A stretch of 33,692 nucleotides of DNA from contig NZ_BILV01000067.1 in the NCBI RefSeq assembly GCF_004000745.1, forward strand, positions 1 to 33,692, written 5' to 3'. Of this stretch, positions 1-8,703 are shown one piece after another. How positions within the stretch are numbered: the first letter of the stretch is position 1; each line of letters opens with the position of its first letter. The notes beneath the pieces are model-generated. The model ran no database searches, had not been told where the DNA came from, and saw only the letters and a list, made by a program, of their open reading frames with translations. This DNA comes from Paenibacillus barengoltzii NBRC 101215 (GTDB taxonomy: Bacteria; Bacillota; Bacilli; Paenibacillales; Paenibacillaceae). Both the position numbers and the translations under genes were made by a program.

Positions 1-1377
1 GTCCCGCAGGCGCGGACGCAGCTGGACCCGGCGCAGCAGCAGCGCGGCGTTCAACGCCGCTGCGGCGCCGTACGCGGCGACGCCGGCGATGGCGGCGCCG
101 GTGATGCCAAGCTGCGGCACGAGCACCGCGTTCAACGCGGTCTTGAGCAATGCCGCAGCGAGCAGGTGCAGCGCCGGAGCGCGCACGTGGCCGAGGCCCT
201 GGAGCAGGGCACTCGTCGCCGCGACCAGCGCGCCGGGCGCCGCCGTCCAGGCCACCCAAGCCAGGGTGGCCGATCCCGCCGCATCCTCGTACAGCATGAC
301 GTTGATGGGCGCGGCCAGCAAGGCCAGGCCCAGCGAAGCCGCCAGGCCGATCAGCCAGAACCAGCGCAAAGCCAGCTGCACCTGACGCCGAATCGCTTCG
401 GTGTCTCCCTTCATCTGCAACTCAGCCATCGCGGGCACAAACAAGACCGACAGCGACGTCGCCAGCATCGTGACGAGCTGAACCAACGGGATACCGCGGT
501 TGTATATCCCCACCTGGGCCATGATCCGCAGCTCTTCCCCATGGGCGGAGAGCAGCCGCGGCAGCGTGAACGTATCCACCAGGCTGATCAGCGGCACCCC
601 CAGCGAAGCCAAGCTGATCGGCAGCGCAACCTTGAGGAGCTTGGACCATTGCTGCCCTTTAGTCTGAGGAAACGGCGGATCGGCCTCCGCTGAGGATTCA
701 GCTTGCCGCCGCTGCCGTGAAGCACGGGTATAGCCCCGCCAATACAACAGCATCACGGCAAGCCCTGCAGCTGCCCCTGCGGAGGAGCCGACCAGTGCCC
801 CGCCGGCAAGATCCGCATCAGCGGCTCCCACCCGGCTTAACGCCAGCAACAGGACGATCATCACCGTGACCCGAATGGCTTGCTCCACCACCTGGGAAAC
901 CGCCGTTGGCGTCATATTTTGATGTCCCTGAAAATATCCCCGCAGCGCCGCCGCCACCGGAATGAGCAACAACGCGGGCGCCGCTCCGCGAAAAGCCGGA
1001 ATCAACAAGCTGCTTCCGATGAGCTGCGATAAGATCGGAGCGCCAAAATAAAGCAGCACCGCAAAGGCAACCCCCAACCCCAGCATCGTTGCCGATGCCA
1101 GTCGCAGCACCTCATTACGCTCCCTTTCCCATCCAGGGGCCTGGCGTTCCGCGATAAATTTGGCTACCGCCGCCTGAAATCCCGAGGTCGTGAGCGTAAC
1201 TAACAGCGTGTACAAAGGGTAAACCGTATTATAAATGCCAAATACGCCGTCTCCCCCGATATTTTGCAGCGGGATCTTCTGCAGCATTCCCAGCAGCTTG
1301 GTGATCAGCGCCGCCGCGCTCAGAACGGCCGCTCCCTTGAGCAGTTTGGAGGATAGGCTTTCCTTCGTTTCCATCAT
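1..1377 (-). CDS. MOP-superfamily polysaccharide/lipid flippase, YabM/SpoVB/MurJ type (3' end outside window)
   Basis: The minus strand is open from an ATG at 1377 (a second ATG follows at 1374) to the window edge, giving 459 residues without a stop; the C-terminus is missing. The protein is almost wholly hydrophobic, with repeated Ala/Leu/Val-rich membrane segments. Near the N-terminus it reads LLKGAAVLSAAALITKLLGM, followed by a short stretch typical of the SpoVB/YabM/MurJ branch, and later GYFQGHQNMTPTAVSQVVEQ, a signature of this branch. It is expected to move a lipid-linked cell-wall or polysaccharide precursor across the membrane. Its position after spoVT matches B. subtilis yabM. The ribosome binding site is weak; a TATAAT at 1437-1432 could be its -10, but no good -35 is visible. 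The part nearest the window start is markedly GC-rich. The family is certain, the substrate is not. Confidence 0.85.
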   Translation of the reverse strand, partial: MMETKESLSSKLLKGAAVLSAAALITKLLGMLQKIPLQNIGGDGVFGIYNTVYPLYTLLVTLTTSGFQAAVAKFIAERQAPGWERERNEVLRLASATMLGLGVAFAVLLYFGAPILSQLIGSSLLIPAFRGAAPALLLIPVAAALRGYFQGHQNMTPTAVSQVVEQAIRVTVMIVLLLALSRVGAADADLAGGALVGSSAGAAAGLAVMLLYWRGYTRASRQRRQAESSAEADPPFPQTKGQQWSKLLKVALPISLASLGVPLISLVDTFTLPRLLSAHGEELRIMAQVGIYNRGIPLVQLVTMLATSLSVLFVPAMAELQMKGDTEAIRRQVQLALRWFWLIGLAASLGLALLAAPINVMLYEDAAGSATLAWVAWTAAPGALVAATSALLQGLGHVRAPALHLLAAALLKTALNAVLVPQLGITGAAIAGVAAYGAAAALNAALLLRRVQLRPRLRD

Positions 1378-1475
1378 GGCAACCTACTTTGCTTTAACAG
1401 TCATCAGCATGTTTTAAAGCTAACAGGTTCCATTATAAGACGAAACGGAGGCTATCGCCATTTCCTAAGTTCAAC

Positions 1476-1547
1476 ACAAAAAAACTTACACATCCCTCTA
1501 CGTTTCGGACGGACGGCGTCCGCCCCAAACAGCGGTGTGTGTAAGTT
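1476..1547 (-). terminator. Rho-independent terminator after spoVT
   Basis: On the minus strand a stem AACTTACACA pairs with TGTGTAAGTT and is followed directly by a run of T. A second, GC-rich inverted repeat (GGACGGACGGCGTCCG on the plus strand) lies in the loop. It is placed 35 bases after the spoVT stop. Confidence 0.85.
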
Positions 1548-1581
1548 CCTCCATGCGTCTTGCAAATATTTTGCGTTCTTT

Positions 1582-2124
1582 CTACTGCTCCATCTGTTTT
1601 GCGAGAAAACCGGCAGCGGTCTCTGCCATTTTCGATTCCAAATCGGACATTTTTACAGCATCGTCCTTGTTCACAAGCACCACCGTCCCAATTGGGTCCC
1701 CGCCGGCAATAATTGGCGCTATCACAAACGAAGAGATGTTCTCCGGATGATCCTTCGTAATTTCGTACGACCCCGACTCGGTTTCCATGATAATCTTGCG
1801 GCCATCCATACTGCTTTCCAGCAAAGAGCTGATCTGCTTGTCCAGGTACTCCTTCTTGGAAGCGCCTGCGACAGCAATGATGGTATCCCGGTCAGAGATT
1901 AAGGTAATATGGCTGGTGCTCTCATACAGCGACTCCGCATATTCCTTGGCAAAATCGCCCAATTCTCCAATCGGCGAATATTTCTTCAAAATCACTTCTC
2001 CATCCCGGTCCACGAAAATTTCGAGCGGATCTCCTTCCCGAATCCGCAACGTCCGGCGGATTTCCTTAGGAATAACAACACGGCCTAAATCATCGATACG
2101 GCGTACAATACCAGTAGCTTTCAT
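1582..2124 (-). CDS. spoVT: Stage V sporulation protein T, AbrB-family forespore transcription regulator
   Basis: The protein has 180 residues, close to the 178 of B. subtilis SpoVT. Residues 1-50 are the swapped-hairpin AbrB DNA-binding domain (MKATGIVRRIDDLGRVVIPK, then EIRRTLRIREGDPLEIF). Residues 55-180 form the GAF-like domain specific to SpoVT (TLISDRDTIIAVAGASKKEY, and SSFVIAPIIAGGDPIGTVVL). In B. subtilis SpoVT is made in the forespore under sigma-G and tunes sigma-G-dependent genes. It lies between the PrsA-like gene and the flippase with its own terminator. A sigma-G-like promoter (2301-2330) can be read upstream. The start is fixed by homology to the conserved N-terminus. Confidence 0.97.
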   Translation of the reverse strand: MKATGIVRRIDDLGRVVIPKEIRRTLRIREGDPLEIFVDRDGEVILKKYSPIGELGDFAKEYAESLYESTSHITLISDRDTIIAVAGASKKEYLDKQISSLLESSMDGRKIIMETESGSYEITKDHPENISSFVIAPIIAGGDPIGTVVLVNKDDAVKMSDLESKMAETAAGFLAKQMEQ

Positions 2125-2300
2125 TTCACTTGATGCCCCGCTTTCTTAGAAGTTTTGAACTACGGCTTGATTTTTTAAAGCTTCACCTAATCGGACTTTA
2201 TACGTAATCTGCGGCTTACGCAGATGTATGCGCCATAAGCTTCGCCAAAACGAGCGGCCGAAGGTGGGGACAGGGATGGCTTGTTCTGTGATTCTGACCA

Positions 2301-2330
2301 TAGTATTCATCCCGGGCGAACACCTTATTC
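2301..2330 (-). promoter_or_regulatory. Candidate sigma-G/sigma-F-type promoter for spoVT
   Basis: Minus strand: GAATA (2330-2326), an 18-base spacer, then AATACTA (2307-2301). This fits the sigma-G pattern GHATR / CATNHTA with one mismatch. It would give a leader of about 170 bases that contains a small hairpin (CTGCGTAAGCCGCAG, 2205-2219). The rest of the 2125-2392 gap shows nothing else I can name. Confidence 0.4.
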
Positions 2331-2392
2331 ATCATAATGAACCATGATTTTTAACAGTTGGATGTGTATAAGGAGCCGCAAGGCCGTCCGCA

Positions 2393-2425
2393 CAAAAAAG
2401 CAGCACGGACCTCCCCGCGCTGCTT
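2393..2425 (-). terminator. Rho-independent terminator after the PrsA-like gene
   Basis: Minus strand: AAGCAGCGCGG pairs with CCGTGCTGCTT, followed by a T run. It lies 13 bases after the stop at 2438. Confidence 0.9.
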
Positions 2426-2437
2426 CTAAGCTCTGCT

Positions 2438-3559
2438 TTATTTGCTCGTATTCCCGCTATTGGAACCGGCATTGTTGGCAGCTCCGTTGCTGTCCGTCCC
2501 GGCATTCGTACCTTCATTCGTTCCGGCATTGGTGCCATTGCCCGCATTGGTGTCTGTTCCCGCGCCATTTTCGCCGGTACTTGTCTCCACTTTAGGCAAT
2601 TCGATCTTCTTGATGATCTTCTTCTCCAGATCCCCCGCCATGAACTCGTCCAATTTGTTCGAGGCCAGCGTCGTTTGGATCATGTCCTTCTCTTCCTGGG
2701 TCAGATCCTCGAATTTCTTCTCGGTCCGAGACTCCACGCGGATGATGTGGTACCCGTATTCCGTCTTCACCGGATCGCCGATTTGGTTGAGCGGTTGGGT
2801 CAAGGCCGCTTGTTTAAAAGCTATTACCCAGTCGCGCACTTCCACGTTCTCATACAAACCGCCGTTATCCTTGGAGCCTGGATCTTCGGAGTACTGCTTC
2901 GCCAACGCAGCGAAATCCTCACCCTTGTCCAGTTTCGCTTTGACTTCCTTCGCCAGCTTGAGCGTTTCCTCTTCCGTCCGCTCTTTGCCGTCTGGATCGG
3001 TGAAGTTAATCAGGATATGACGAACGGAAGCCGTTGTATAATCCTGTTTCGTCGCTTCGAATTCCTTCTTCACGTCATCTTCAGAGATCTTCTGCATTTC
3101 GCCTTCCATCACGGTATAAATCCGAACCATGTAGTCCTTGAATTCGGCTTCGGATACCTTCTGGGCGTCCAGCATTTTCTTGAAATTATCTTCGCCGTAG
3201 GACGATTTCATCAAATCAAATTGCTCCTCGGCTTTCTTCTTACCGGCTTCCTTCGTCTTCGCGTCGGCTTTGGCTTCAAGGTACTCATAGGCGATCTCTT
3301 GCTTCACCAAATATTGACGGAAGTCTTCCATCTGCATGAATTGCTCCATTTGCGGCTGAAGGGCAAGCACGATCCGCTGCTCGCGATCGAATTCATTCTC
3401 CGTAATTTCGCCGCCATCGTATGTCGCGATTACTTTACTCGTATCGTTTCCTCCCGAGCTTGCATCCTTCTTGCCGCATCCCGCCATAACGGAAAAAGCC
3501 AATACCGCTACAAGCCCAATCAGCAGCATTCTCCATGAGCGCCTTTTACTTTGAAACAT
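2438..3559 (-). CDS. PrsA-type peptidyl-prolyl cis-trans isomerase lipoprotein (parvulin foldase)
   Basis: The start chosen is the ATG at 3559, preceded by an AGGGGAA ribosome binding site, and gives 373 residues. A lipoprotein signal peptide ends in the lipobox VMAG-C, with Cys28 as the lipidated residue. Next comes a charged helical region, then a parvulin/PpiC rotamase domain at about residues 170-265 (SVRHILINF, GEDFAALAKQYSEDPGSKDN, and ending GYHIIRVE). The C-terminus is a low-complexity Asn/Thr/Gly repeat (TNAG, TNEG and similar). It is predicted to be anchored on the outer face of the membrane and to help secreted proteins fold. The gene overlaps the mfd stop by 14 bases, so the two are probably co-transcribed. 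B. subtilis has no foldase at this site. Confidence 0.93.
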   Translation of the reverse strand: MFQSKRRSWRMLLIGLVAVLAFSVMAGCGKKDASSGGNDTSKVIATYDGGEITENEFDREQRIVLALQPQMEQFMQMEDFRQYLVKQEIAYEYLEAKADAKTKEAGKKKAEEQFDLMKSSYGEDNFKKMLDAQKVSEAEFKDYMVRIYTVMEGEMQKISEDDVKKEFEATKQDYTTASVRHILINFTDPDGKERTEEETLKLAKEVKAKLDKGEDFAALAKQYSEDPGSKDNGGLYENVEVRDWVIAFKQAALTQPLNQIGDPVKTEYGYHIIRVESRTEKKFEDLTQEEKDMIQTTLASNKLDEFMAGDLEKKIIKKIELPKVETSTGENGAGTDTNAGNGTNAGTNEGTNAGTDSNGAANNAGSNSGNTSK

Positions 3560-6500
3560 TCTGTAGTTCCCCTTTCGCTTTGAACGCATCCTTCAGGGCG
3601 CCGAGAAACTGCTCCAGCAAGCCCATCATTTCTTTGTCGTCCATTCCCTTGATATTTATCCGGATAAGCATCACGGATCCTTGACTAAATTGTACACGTC
3701 TTCCGAACAGATTGCCAACTTCGGCAAGCTTGCTTGGAACGATGGCTTGTTCCTGACCTTCGTAGAACTTGATCGTCACTTCCTCGCCCCGCAGTGTCAT
3801 CGACTCGATGCCATACTGCTTGCCATACAGCTTGACGCGGGCAACCGCCAGGAGATTCTGCACCGCATCCGGCAACTCCCCGAACCGGTCGAGCAACTCG
3901 TCCTCCAACTCGGCCACGTCGTCAAACGTCTGCACCGAGGCAGTCTTCTTGTAGATCTCAATCTTCTGAATGCTGTCGTAAATGTAATCCGACGGCAAAT
4001 ACGCGTCGATGCCCAAATCGATCGTGGTGTTCCAAGTCGCCTCTGCCGGCGGCGTCTCTCCGAGCATCGTAATTTTCCGCTTCTGGATTTCTTCCGCCAG
4101 CATCTGCGAATACAGATCGAAGCCGACGGAAGCGATAAAGCCGTGCTGCTCCGCACCAAGCAAGTTCCCGGCACCGCGGATGGCTAAGTCGCGCATCGCA
4201 ATTTTGAAGCCGGAACCGAGCTCCGTAAATTCCTTAATCGATTGCAACCGCTTCTCCGCTACTTCCGTTAAGGACTTATCCTTTTGATAGGTAAAATAAG
4301 CATAAGCGATCCGGTTGGACCGTCCGACACGGCCGCGCAGCTGATACAGCTGGGACAAGCCCATCTTGTCAGCATCATGCACGATCAGCGTATTGACGTT
4401 CGGAATGTCCACCCCGGTTTCAATGATACTAGTGCTGACCAAGACATCGTATTCCCCGTCAAGAAAATCGAGAATCGTCTTCTCCAGCTCCTGCTCCGAC
4501 ATCTGACCATGACCCACGACCACTCGCGCTTCCGGCACGAGCATCGAGATTTGGGCGGCAATTTCATGAATCCCCTGCACGCGGTTATACAAGTAATAAA
4601 TCTGGCCGCCCCGGGCCATCTCCCGTTCGATCGCTTCGCGTACGAGCGATTGACTGTACTCGACGACATACGTCTGCACCGGGAACCGATTTTCCGGCGG
4701 CGTTTCAATAACCGACAGATCCCGTACGCCCAGCATGGACATATGCAGCGTCCGCGGAATCGGGGTCGCCGTCAGCGTCAGCACGTCCACGTTGGTTTTC
4801 AGTTTCTTTAACTTCTCTTTATGGGTAACGCCAAACCGTTGCTCTTCGTCCACGATCAGCAGTCCCAAGTCTTTAAAGACCAGATCCTGTGACAAAATGC
4901 GGTGGGTTCCGATAACGATATCCACCGTGCCTTGACGAATCCCTTTAATGGTTTCGTTCTGCTCCTTGCGGCTGCGGAAGCGGCTAAGCGTCTGAATGTT
5001 GATCGGATAGCCGGCAAACCGCTCCCGGAACGTCTCATAGTGCTGCTGTGCCAAAATCGTCGTTGGGACAAGCACCGCAACCTGCTTGCCTTCAATCGCT
5101 GCCTTAAAGGCCGCACGAATGGCAACTTCGGTCTTGCCGTAACCAACGTCACCGCACAAGAGACGGTCCATCGGACGACTTTGTTCCATATCTTTCTTGA
5201 TTTCCTCAATGGCCCGCAGCTGGTCTGGAGTTTCCTCATACGGGAACATCGCTTCGAATTCCTGTTGCTCCGGCGTGTCCTTCTCAAATGCATACCCCGG
5301 GGCCGCCTGCCGCTCTGCGTACAGCTTAATCAAGTCGTCGGCAATATTTTGGACGGAGGAACGGACTTTGTTCTTGACGCGGTTCCACTCGTTACCGCCC
5401 AGCTTGTAGATCTTCGGCTCCTTGTCCTCAGAACCTACATATTTCTGAATCATGTCGATCTGTTCGATCGGCACCGACAGCTTGTCACCGCCGGCATAGA
5501 GGATATGCATGTAATCCTTGTGAATGCCGCCGACCTCCAGCGTACCGATGCCCATGTATTTCCCGATCCCGTGGTTCTGGTGAACGACGTAATCGCCGAT
5601 CTTCAGCTCGGTATAGCTCTTGATCCGTTCGGCATTGTCCATGCTCTTGACGACACGGCGCGCTTTGCGCTGCTTCTGGGAGAACATCTCGCCTTCGGTA
5701 ATCACAACGAGGTGTACCGAGGGCAGTTCGAAGCCGGACTGCAGGTTGCCTTGCAGCAATTGAGGCTCTTCAATGCCGTAATCCTGCAACACCCGCCGCA
5801 TCCGATCCATGCGCTCTTCGGTGCTGGCCAGCATGATGACGTGAGCGCCGCTCTTTTTCCAACGCTCCATCTCCGCCTTTAGGACATTCATCTGCCCATG
5901 GAAATCCTGCATCGCCCGCGTCACGAAATTCACGATATTCTGCGGCTGGGAATGCGGGACTTGACGCAGGAACAGCGACAAGAACAACGTCTGGAACGGA
6001 CGATGGTAGATCAGATGATCCACGTCCACCGCGAGCGGCAGGTCAGGGAGACTCTTCCCGTTCTGGTACAAGTGCAGATTCCACTCCGCCTCATCGCGTT
6101 CCAGCTGCTTGGCCGTTTCCAGCAGGCGCGACGGTTCGTCCAGAATCAGCAGCGTATCTTCTGGCATGTAGTCATATAACGTTTTTCGCTCTGGATAGAT
6201 CAAAGAAATATATTTATAGATTTCCGAAAAATAAACATGCTCGCGCAGCATTTCGATCTCTTTGTACATCTCTTCACGGAGACGGTTTTTGGCCTGGCGA
6301 TCGGTCATTTTATCCAGCTGGATCTCCAGCTTCTCCGAGAGCGCCTGCGCTGCCTGGCTCATCCGTTCCTTCGTTGCGATCAGTTCCTTGCAAGGTGGAA
6401 TGAACACTTCCTTGATCTGGTCCACCGATCGCTGATCCGCCGGATCAAAGGTCCGGATCGAATCCACTTCATCATCAAACAGCTCCACCCGGTAAGCCAT

Positions 6501-7070
6501 GGACGCTGTGAGCGGATAGAAGTCAATAATGCCCCCACGCAGGCTCATTTCGCCGCGGGATTCCACCCGTTCGACCCGCTCATAGCCTAGCTCGACCATT
6601 TGCGTCATGAACCGCTCCAGTTCCAGCGTGCCTCCGAGCCGGACGGTCAGTCCTGCTTCGGCCATAGCTTCCGGCGTTGGGATATAGCGGCGAATACCGG
6701 AATAAGGCACCACCACAATGCCTCGGAATCCCCGGGAGCATTGCAGCAGCACCTCGATCCGCTGGGCCAGCGTTTCCGGGCTGGATACCGCCGATTCAGC
6801 AGCAACCAGCTCATTCGCCGGGTACATCAGTACCTGATCCGGTGATAGCGCTTCCTGTAAATCTTCATAAATTTTCTGTGCGGAGAACATATTGTGGGTC
6901 ACGACGAGCAGCGGTCGCTTCGTTTCCTGATGCAGCGCGGCTAGCATCACTTGCCTGGACGAACCCGACAAGCCGGAAATCAACTGCTCCTTCATGCCCG
7001 ACTGAATGCCCGCAACCGTCGAAGCAAAATCGGTATCGCGTGAAAAAGCTTGAATAAGTGCTTGTAGCAA
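3546..7070 (-). CDS. mfd: Transcription-repair coupling factor Mfd
   Basis: A TTG start at 7070 is preceded by AGAGAGG at good spacing and places the start where known Mfd proteins begin; the product is 1174 residues against 1177 in B. subtilis. Domains in order: UvrB-like N-terminal modules (SGLSGSSRQVMLAALH, RGGIIDFYP), the RNA-polymerase-interacting domain (GDYVVHQNHGIGKYMGI), the SF2 translocase with Walker A GDVGYGKTE near residue 645 and Walker B IVDEEQRFG, the motifs TATPIPRTLHM and QLRGRVGRS, and a C-terminal autoinhibitory domain. Mfd removes RNA polymerase stalled at lesions and recruits UvrA. It lies between fin (with its own terminator) and the PrsA-like gene. An ATG 26 codons upstream lies inside the fin terminator region and is not supported. 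Confidence 0.98.
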   Translation of the reverse strand: MLQALIQAFSRDTDFASTVAGIQSGMKEQLISGLSGSSRQVMLAALHQETKRPLLVVTHNMFSAQKIYEDLQEALSPDQVLMYPANELVAAESAVSSPETLAQRIEVLLQCSRGFRGIVVVPYSGIRRYIPTPEAMAEAGLTVRLGGTLELERFMTQMVELGYERVERVESRGEMSLRGGIIDFYPLTASMAYRVELFDDEVDSIRTFDPADQRSVDQIKEVFIPPCKELIATKERMSQAAQALSEKLEIQLDKMTDRQAKNRLREEMYKEIEMLREHVYFSEIYKYISLIYPERKTLYDYMPEDTLLILDEPSRLLETAKQLERDEAEWNLHLYQNGKSLPDLPLAVDVDHLIYHRPFQTLFLSLFLRQVPHSQPQNIVNFVTRAMQDFHGQMNVLKAEMERWKKSGAHVIMLASTEERMDRMRRVLQDYGIEEPQLLQGNLQSGFELPSVHLVVITEGEMFSQKQRKARRVVKSMDNAERIKSYTELKIGDYVVHQNHGIGKYMGIGTLEVGGIHKDYMHILYAGGDKLSVPIEQIDMIQKYVGSEDKEPKIYKLGGNEWNRVKNKVRSSVQNIADDLIKLYAERQAAPGYAFEKDTPEQQEFEAMFPYEETPDQLRAIEEIKKDMEQSRPMDRLLCGDVGYGKTEVAIRAAFKAAIEGKQVAVLVPTTILAQQHYETFRERFAGYPINIQTLSRFRSRKEQNETIKGIRQGTVDIVIGTHRILSQDLVFKDLGLLIVDEEQRFGVTHKEKLKKLKTNVDVLTLTATPIPRTLHMSMLGVRDLSVIETPPENRFPVQTYVVEYSQSLVREAIEREMARGGQIYYLYNRVQGIHEIAAQISMLVPEARVVVGHGQMSEQELEKTILDFLDGEYDVLVSTSIIETGVDIPNVNTLIVHDADKMGLSQLYQLRGRVGRSNRIAYAYFTYQKDKSLTEVAEKRLQSIKEFTELGSGFKIAMRDLAIRGAGNLLGAEQHGFIASVGFDLYSQMLAEEIQKRKITMLGETPPAEATWNTTIDLGIDAYLPSDYIYDSIQKIEIYKKTASVQTFDDVAELEDELLDRFGELPDAVQNLLAVARVKLYGKQYGIESMTLRGEEVTIKFYEGQEQAIVPSKLAEVGNLFGRRVQFSQGSVMLIRINIKGMDDKEMMGLLEQFLGALKDAFKAKGELQNVSK

Positions 7071-7145
7071 ATGAGGCACCTCTCTTACTGCTGATGGATA
7101 GAAATCTATGGCTAGACGAAAAGGGTAAGTCCAGCTTACCCGAAC

Positions 7146-7178
7146 CAAAAAGGAGCCTCAGCAACGTGCCAAGGCTCT
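7146..7178 (-). terminator. Rho-independent terminator after fin
   Basis: Minus strand: AGAGCCTT pairs with AGGCTC, followed by CTTTTTGG. It separates fin from mfd. Confidence 0.8.
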
Positions 7179-7227
7179 ATAACCGTATATTCCGGTAAAT
7201 TTGTCCGTGTTCCTCGTAGCTTGCAGT

Positions 7228-7458
7228 TTACTGCAAAGGATTCGTAAGCAACATCAGTTCCGGGTTATGATCAAGGGCTTCCTTGCAATAGTCGCAAGTC
7301 ACCCGGACCGTCATTTCGCCATTTGAATCATACGCTATTATATCTCTCCGCTCATCGGGGGTCAAGGAATGGAAGCCTAATTGGGCTTCTGTGACTTGAG
7401 GCGATTCGATTCTACCAATCACCGTTCGGCAGTGCCGACAAACATAGTTTACAGCCAT
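7228..7458 (-). CDS. fin: Anti-sigma-F factor Fin (YabK)
   Basis: The protein has 76 residues, with two CxxC pairs (C7/C10 and C55/C58) likely to bind zinc. MAVNYVCRHC, then TCDYCKEAL and LMLLTNPLQ match the Fin/YabK family. In B. subtilis, Fin is made in the forespore under sigma-F and then inhibits sigma-F, helping the switch to sigma-G. The gene lies between pth and mfd as in B. subtilis. A GGAGG ribosome binding site precedes the ATG. A sigma-F-like -10 element lies upstream (7490-7518). Confidence 0.92.
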   Translation of the reverse strand: MAVNYVCRHCRTVIGRIESPQVTEAQLGFHSLTPDERRDIIAYDSNGEMTVRVTCDYCKEALDHNPELMLLTNPLQ

Positions 7459-7489
7459 CTATATGCCTCCTGAAGATTCATTATGTCTC

Positions 7490-7518
7490 CAGTATGCCCC
7501 AAGCGGACGGCTTTTAGC
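7490..7518 (-). promoter_or_regulatory. Possible sigma-F-type promoter for fin
   Basis: Minus strand: GCTAA (7518-7514), then GGGGCATACTG. The -10 part resembles the sigma-F/sigma-G core (GG-CATACT). The -35 part is poor, matching only four of the five positions of GYWTA. A short GGCTAAAAGCC palindrome overlaps it. Fin is sigma-F-dependent in B. subtilis, which raises the prior. Confidence 0.3.
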
Positions 7519-7543
7519 CTATCGACCCTGCTAGATCAATTAT

Positions 7544-8104
7544 TTAGCCGTTAAACTTTGCCATCGTTTGTTCGAAGGTATGGTCCAGGCTATATTCCAA
7601 TGCATCGCATGCCGCTTGAATGGACTGATCAAGCAGCGGCTTATCTTTCTTCGGAAACGGCGACAGAACATAATCTACGACCGCATACCCTGGCTCCGGC
7701 CGGGAAATGCCCATCCGAATTCGGTTAAACGTCTGCGTGCCGATATGTTGAATGATCGACTTAATGCCGTTGTGCCCACCGGCACTGCCTTGATATCTCA
7801 GCCGATTACGCCCCAACTCGGTGTCGAGGTCGTCGTACACCACGATCATGTCTTCAATCGACGCCTTATAGTAGTCCATATAAGCGCGCACCGCTTCGCC
7901 AGATAAATTCATGTAGGTCATCGGCTTGATCAGCACGACTTTCCCGCCCGGCAGCATCCCCTCTCCAATCAAAGCCTTGCACTTGCTTTGCTTGATCTCG
8001 ATGCCATGCCGGCGCGCCAGCTCATCCACGGCCATAAAGCCGATATTATGCCGGGTTTTCTCATATTGGGCTCCCGGATTGCCGAGCCCTACGATCCACT
8101 TCAT
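7544..8104 (-). CDS. pth: Peptidyl-tRNA hydrolase
   Basis: The protein has 186 residues, the usual length. The N-terminus MKWIVGLGNPGAQYEKTRHN carries the conserved Asn9 and the catalytic His19. VVYDDLDTELG holds the conserved Asp near residue 91, and GSAGGHNGIKS holds the substrate-binding Asn. It releases tRNA from prematurely dropped peptidyl-tRNA in the cytoplasm. The B. subtilis ortholog is spoVC. The ribosome binding site GGAGGGAC precedes the ATG. Between prs and pth, B. subtilis carries ctc; here that place is a non-coding region. Confidence 0.97.
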   Translation of the reverse strand: MKWIVGLGNPGAQYEKTRHNIGFMAVDELARRHGIEIKQSKCKALIGEGMLPGGKVVLIKPMTYMNLSGEAVRAYMDYYKASIEDMIVVYDDLDTELGRNRLRYQGSAGGHNGIKSIIQHIGTQTFNRIRMGISRPEPGYAVVDYVLSPFPKKDKPLLDQSIQAACDALEYSLDHTFEQTMAKFNG

Positions 8105-8188
8105 GGGTCATGTCCCTCCAAACGCTAATGTATCTTCAAACCGCCTCTGGTGCTTGATTGTTCGTTAAACTAACTACTACTTGCCTCG

Positions 8189-8381
8189 AATTAACTGGAA
8201 AATGTACCGTTAATTTCGGCGTGGATCGGCTGTCCGCGCAACTAACGGTAAAACCTACTGTTAATTTCAGCGAAATTGCCACTTTAGCGAAAAAGTACCC
8301 AAATTAACTATACAATTTACCGTTAAATCGCCCAAAACCTACGTTCCCGCCAAAATTAACGGTAGAAATTCCAGTTAGTTT
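8189..8381. repeat. Four-unit array of TTAAC/GTTAA stem-loop repeats
   Basis: Units begin near 8189, 8240, 8302 and 8354, a period of 51-62 bases. Each reads roughly AATTAAC-(T)GG, a loop of 6-9 bases, then CC-GTTAATT, so each can fold into a small stem-loop. Spacers between units often begin TTTC(G/A)GCG or ATCGCC. A partial fifth copy (GTTAAACTAAC) lies at about 8164. Confidence 0.7.
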
Positions 8382-8515
8382 GTATTCACCGACGGGGAGT
8401 GCCAACAATCCCGTCGTCCCTACTACTCCCCACCCCACTGCCACTCCAGGGCATTGCGGCCAACACCCTAACGAGGACGTTGCCCTCAGCGTATGGCCAT
8501 CACCACTCGATCGGT

Positions 8516-8703
8516 GGGGCAGCATTGTCCGTTGGGCGGATTCAGGCAAGAGGGGGAAATGTTCTGAAGAAGCGAGGCGTTCGCCTTTGTGAGCGGATTT
8601 CTACCACTTCTGATTTTAGTCCAATTCAAGAAATCCGCGAGCAACAGCGATCGTAAGAACATTTCACACGGATGCCTGCCTCCGCCTAACACCCAACACT
8701 GCC
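8516..8703. repeat. Imperfect palindrome of about 190 bases
   Basis: The outer arms are GGCAG..TTG...GTT.GGCGGA at about 8518-8540, pairing with 8681-8703. The middle arms are CAGGCA....GG.GAAATGTTCT at 8543-8565, pairing with 8656-8680. The inner arms are CGGATTTCT at 8594-8602, pairing with AGAAATCCG at 8629-8637. A perfect AGGCGTTCGCCT lies inside the left arm at 8575-8586. Several arm mismatches would be G-U pairs in RNA. Confidence 0.75.

Noticed and set aside
2675..3538. 287-residue plus-strand open frame
   Set aside because: It is antisense to the PrsA-like gene, has no ribosome binding site and a low-complexity Leu/Phe/His composition; the minus-strand frame has clear domains.
4902..5882. 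326-residue plus-strand open frame
   Set aside because: Shadow of mfd on the opposite strand, with no motif of its own.
8189..8381. CRISPR array
   Set aside because: Only four units, not identical, with palindromic units and uneven spacers; no cas genes in the window.
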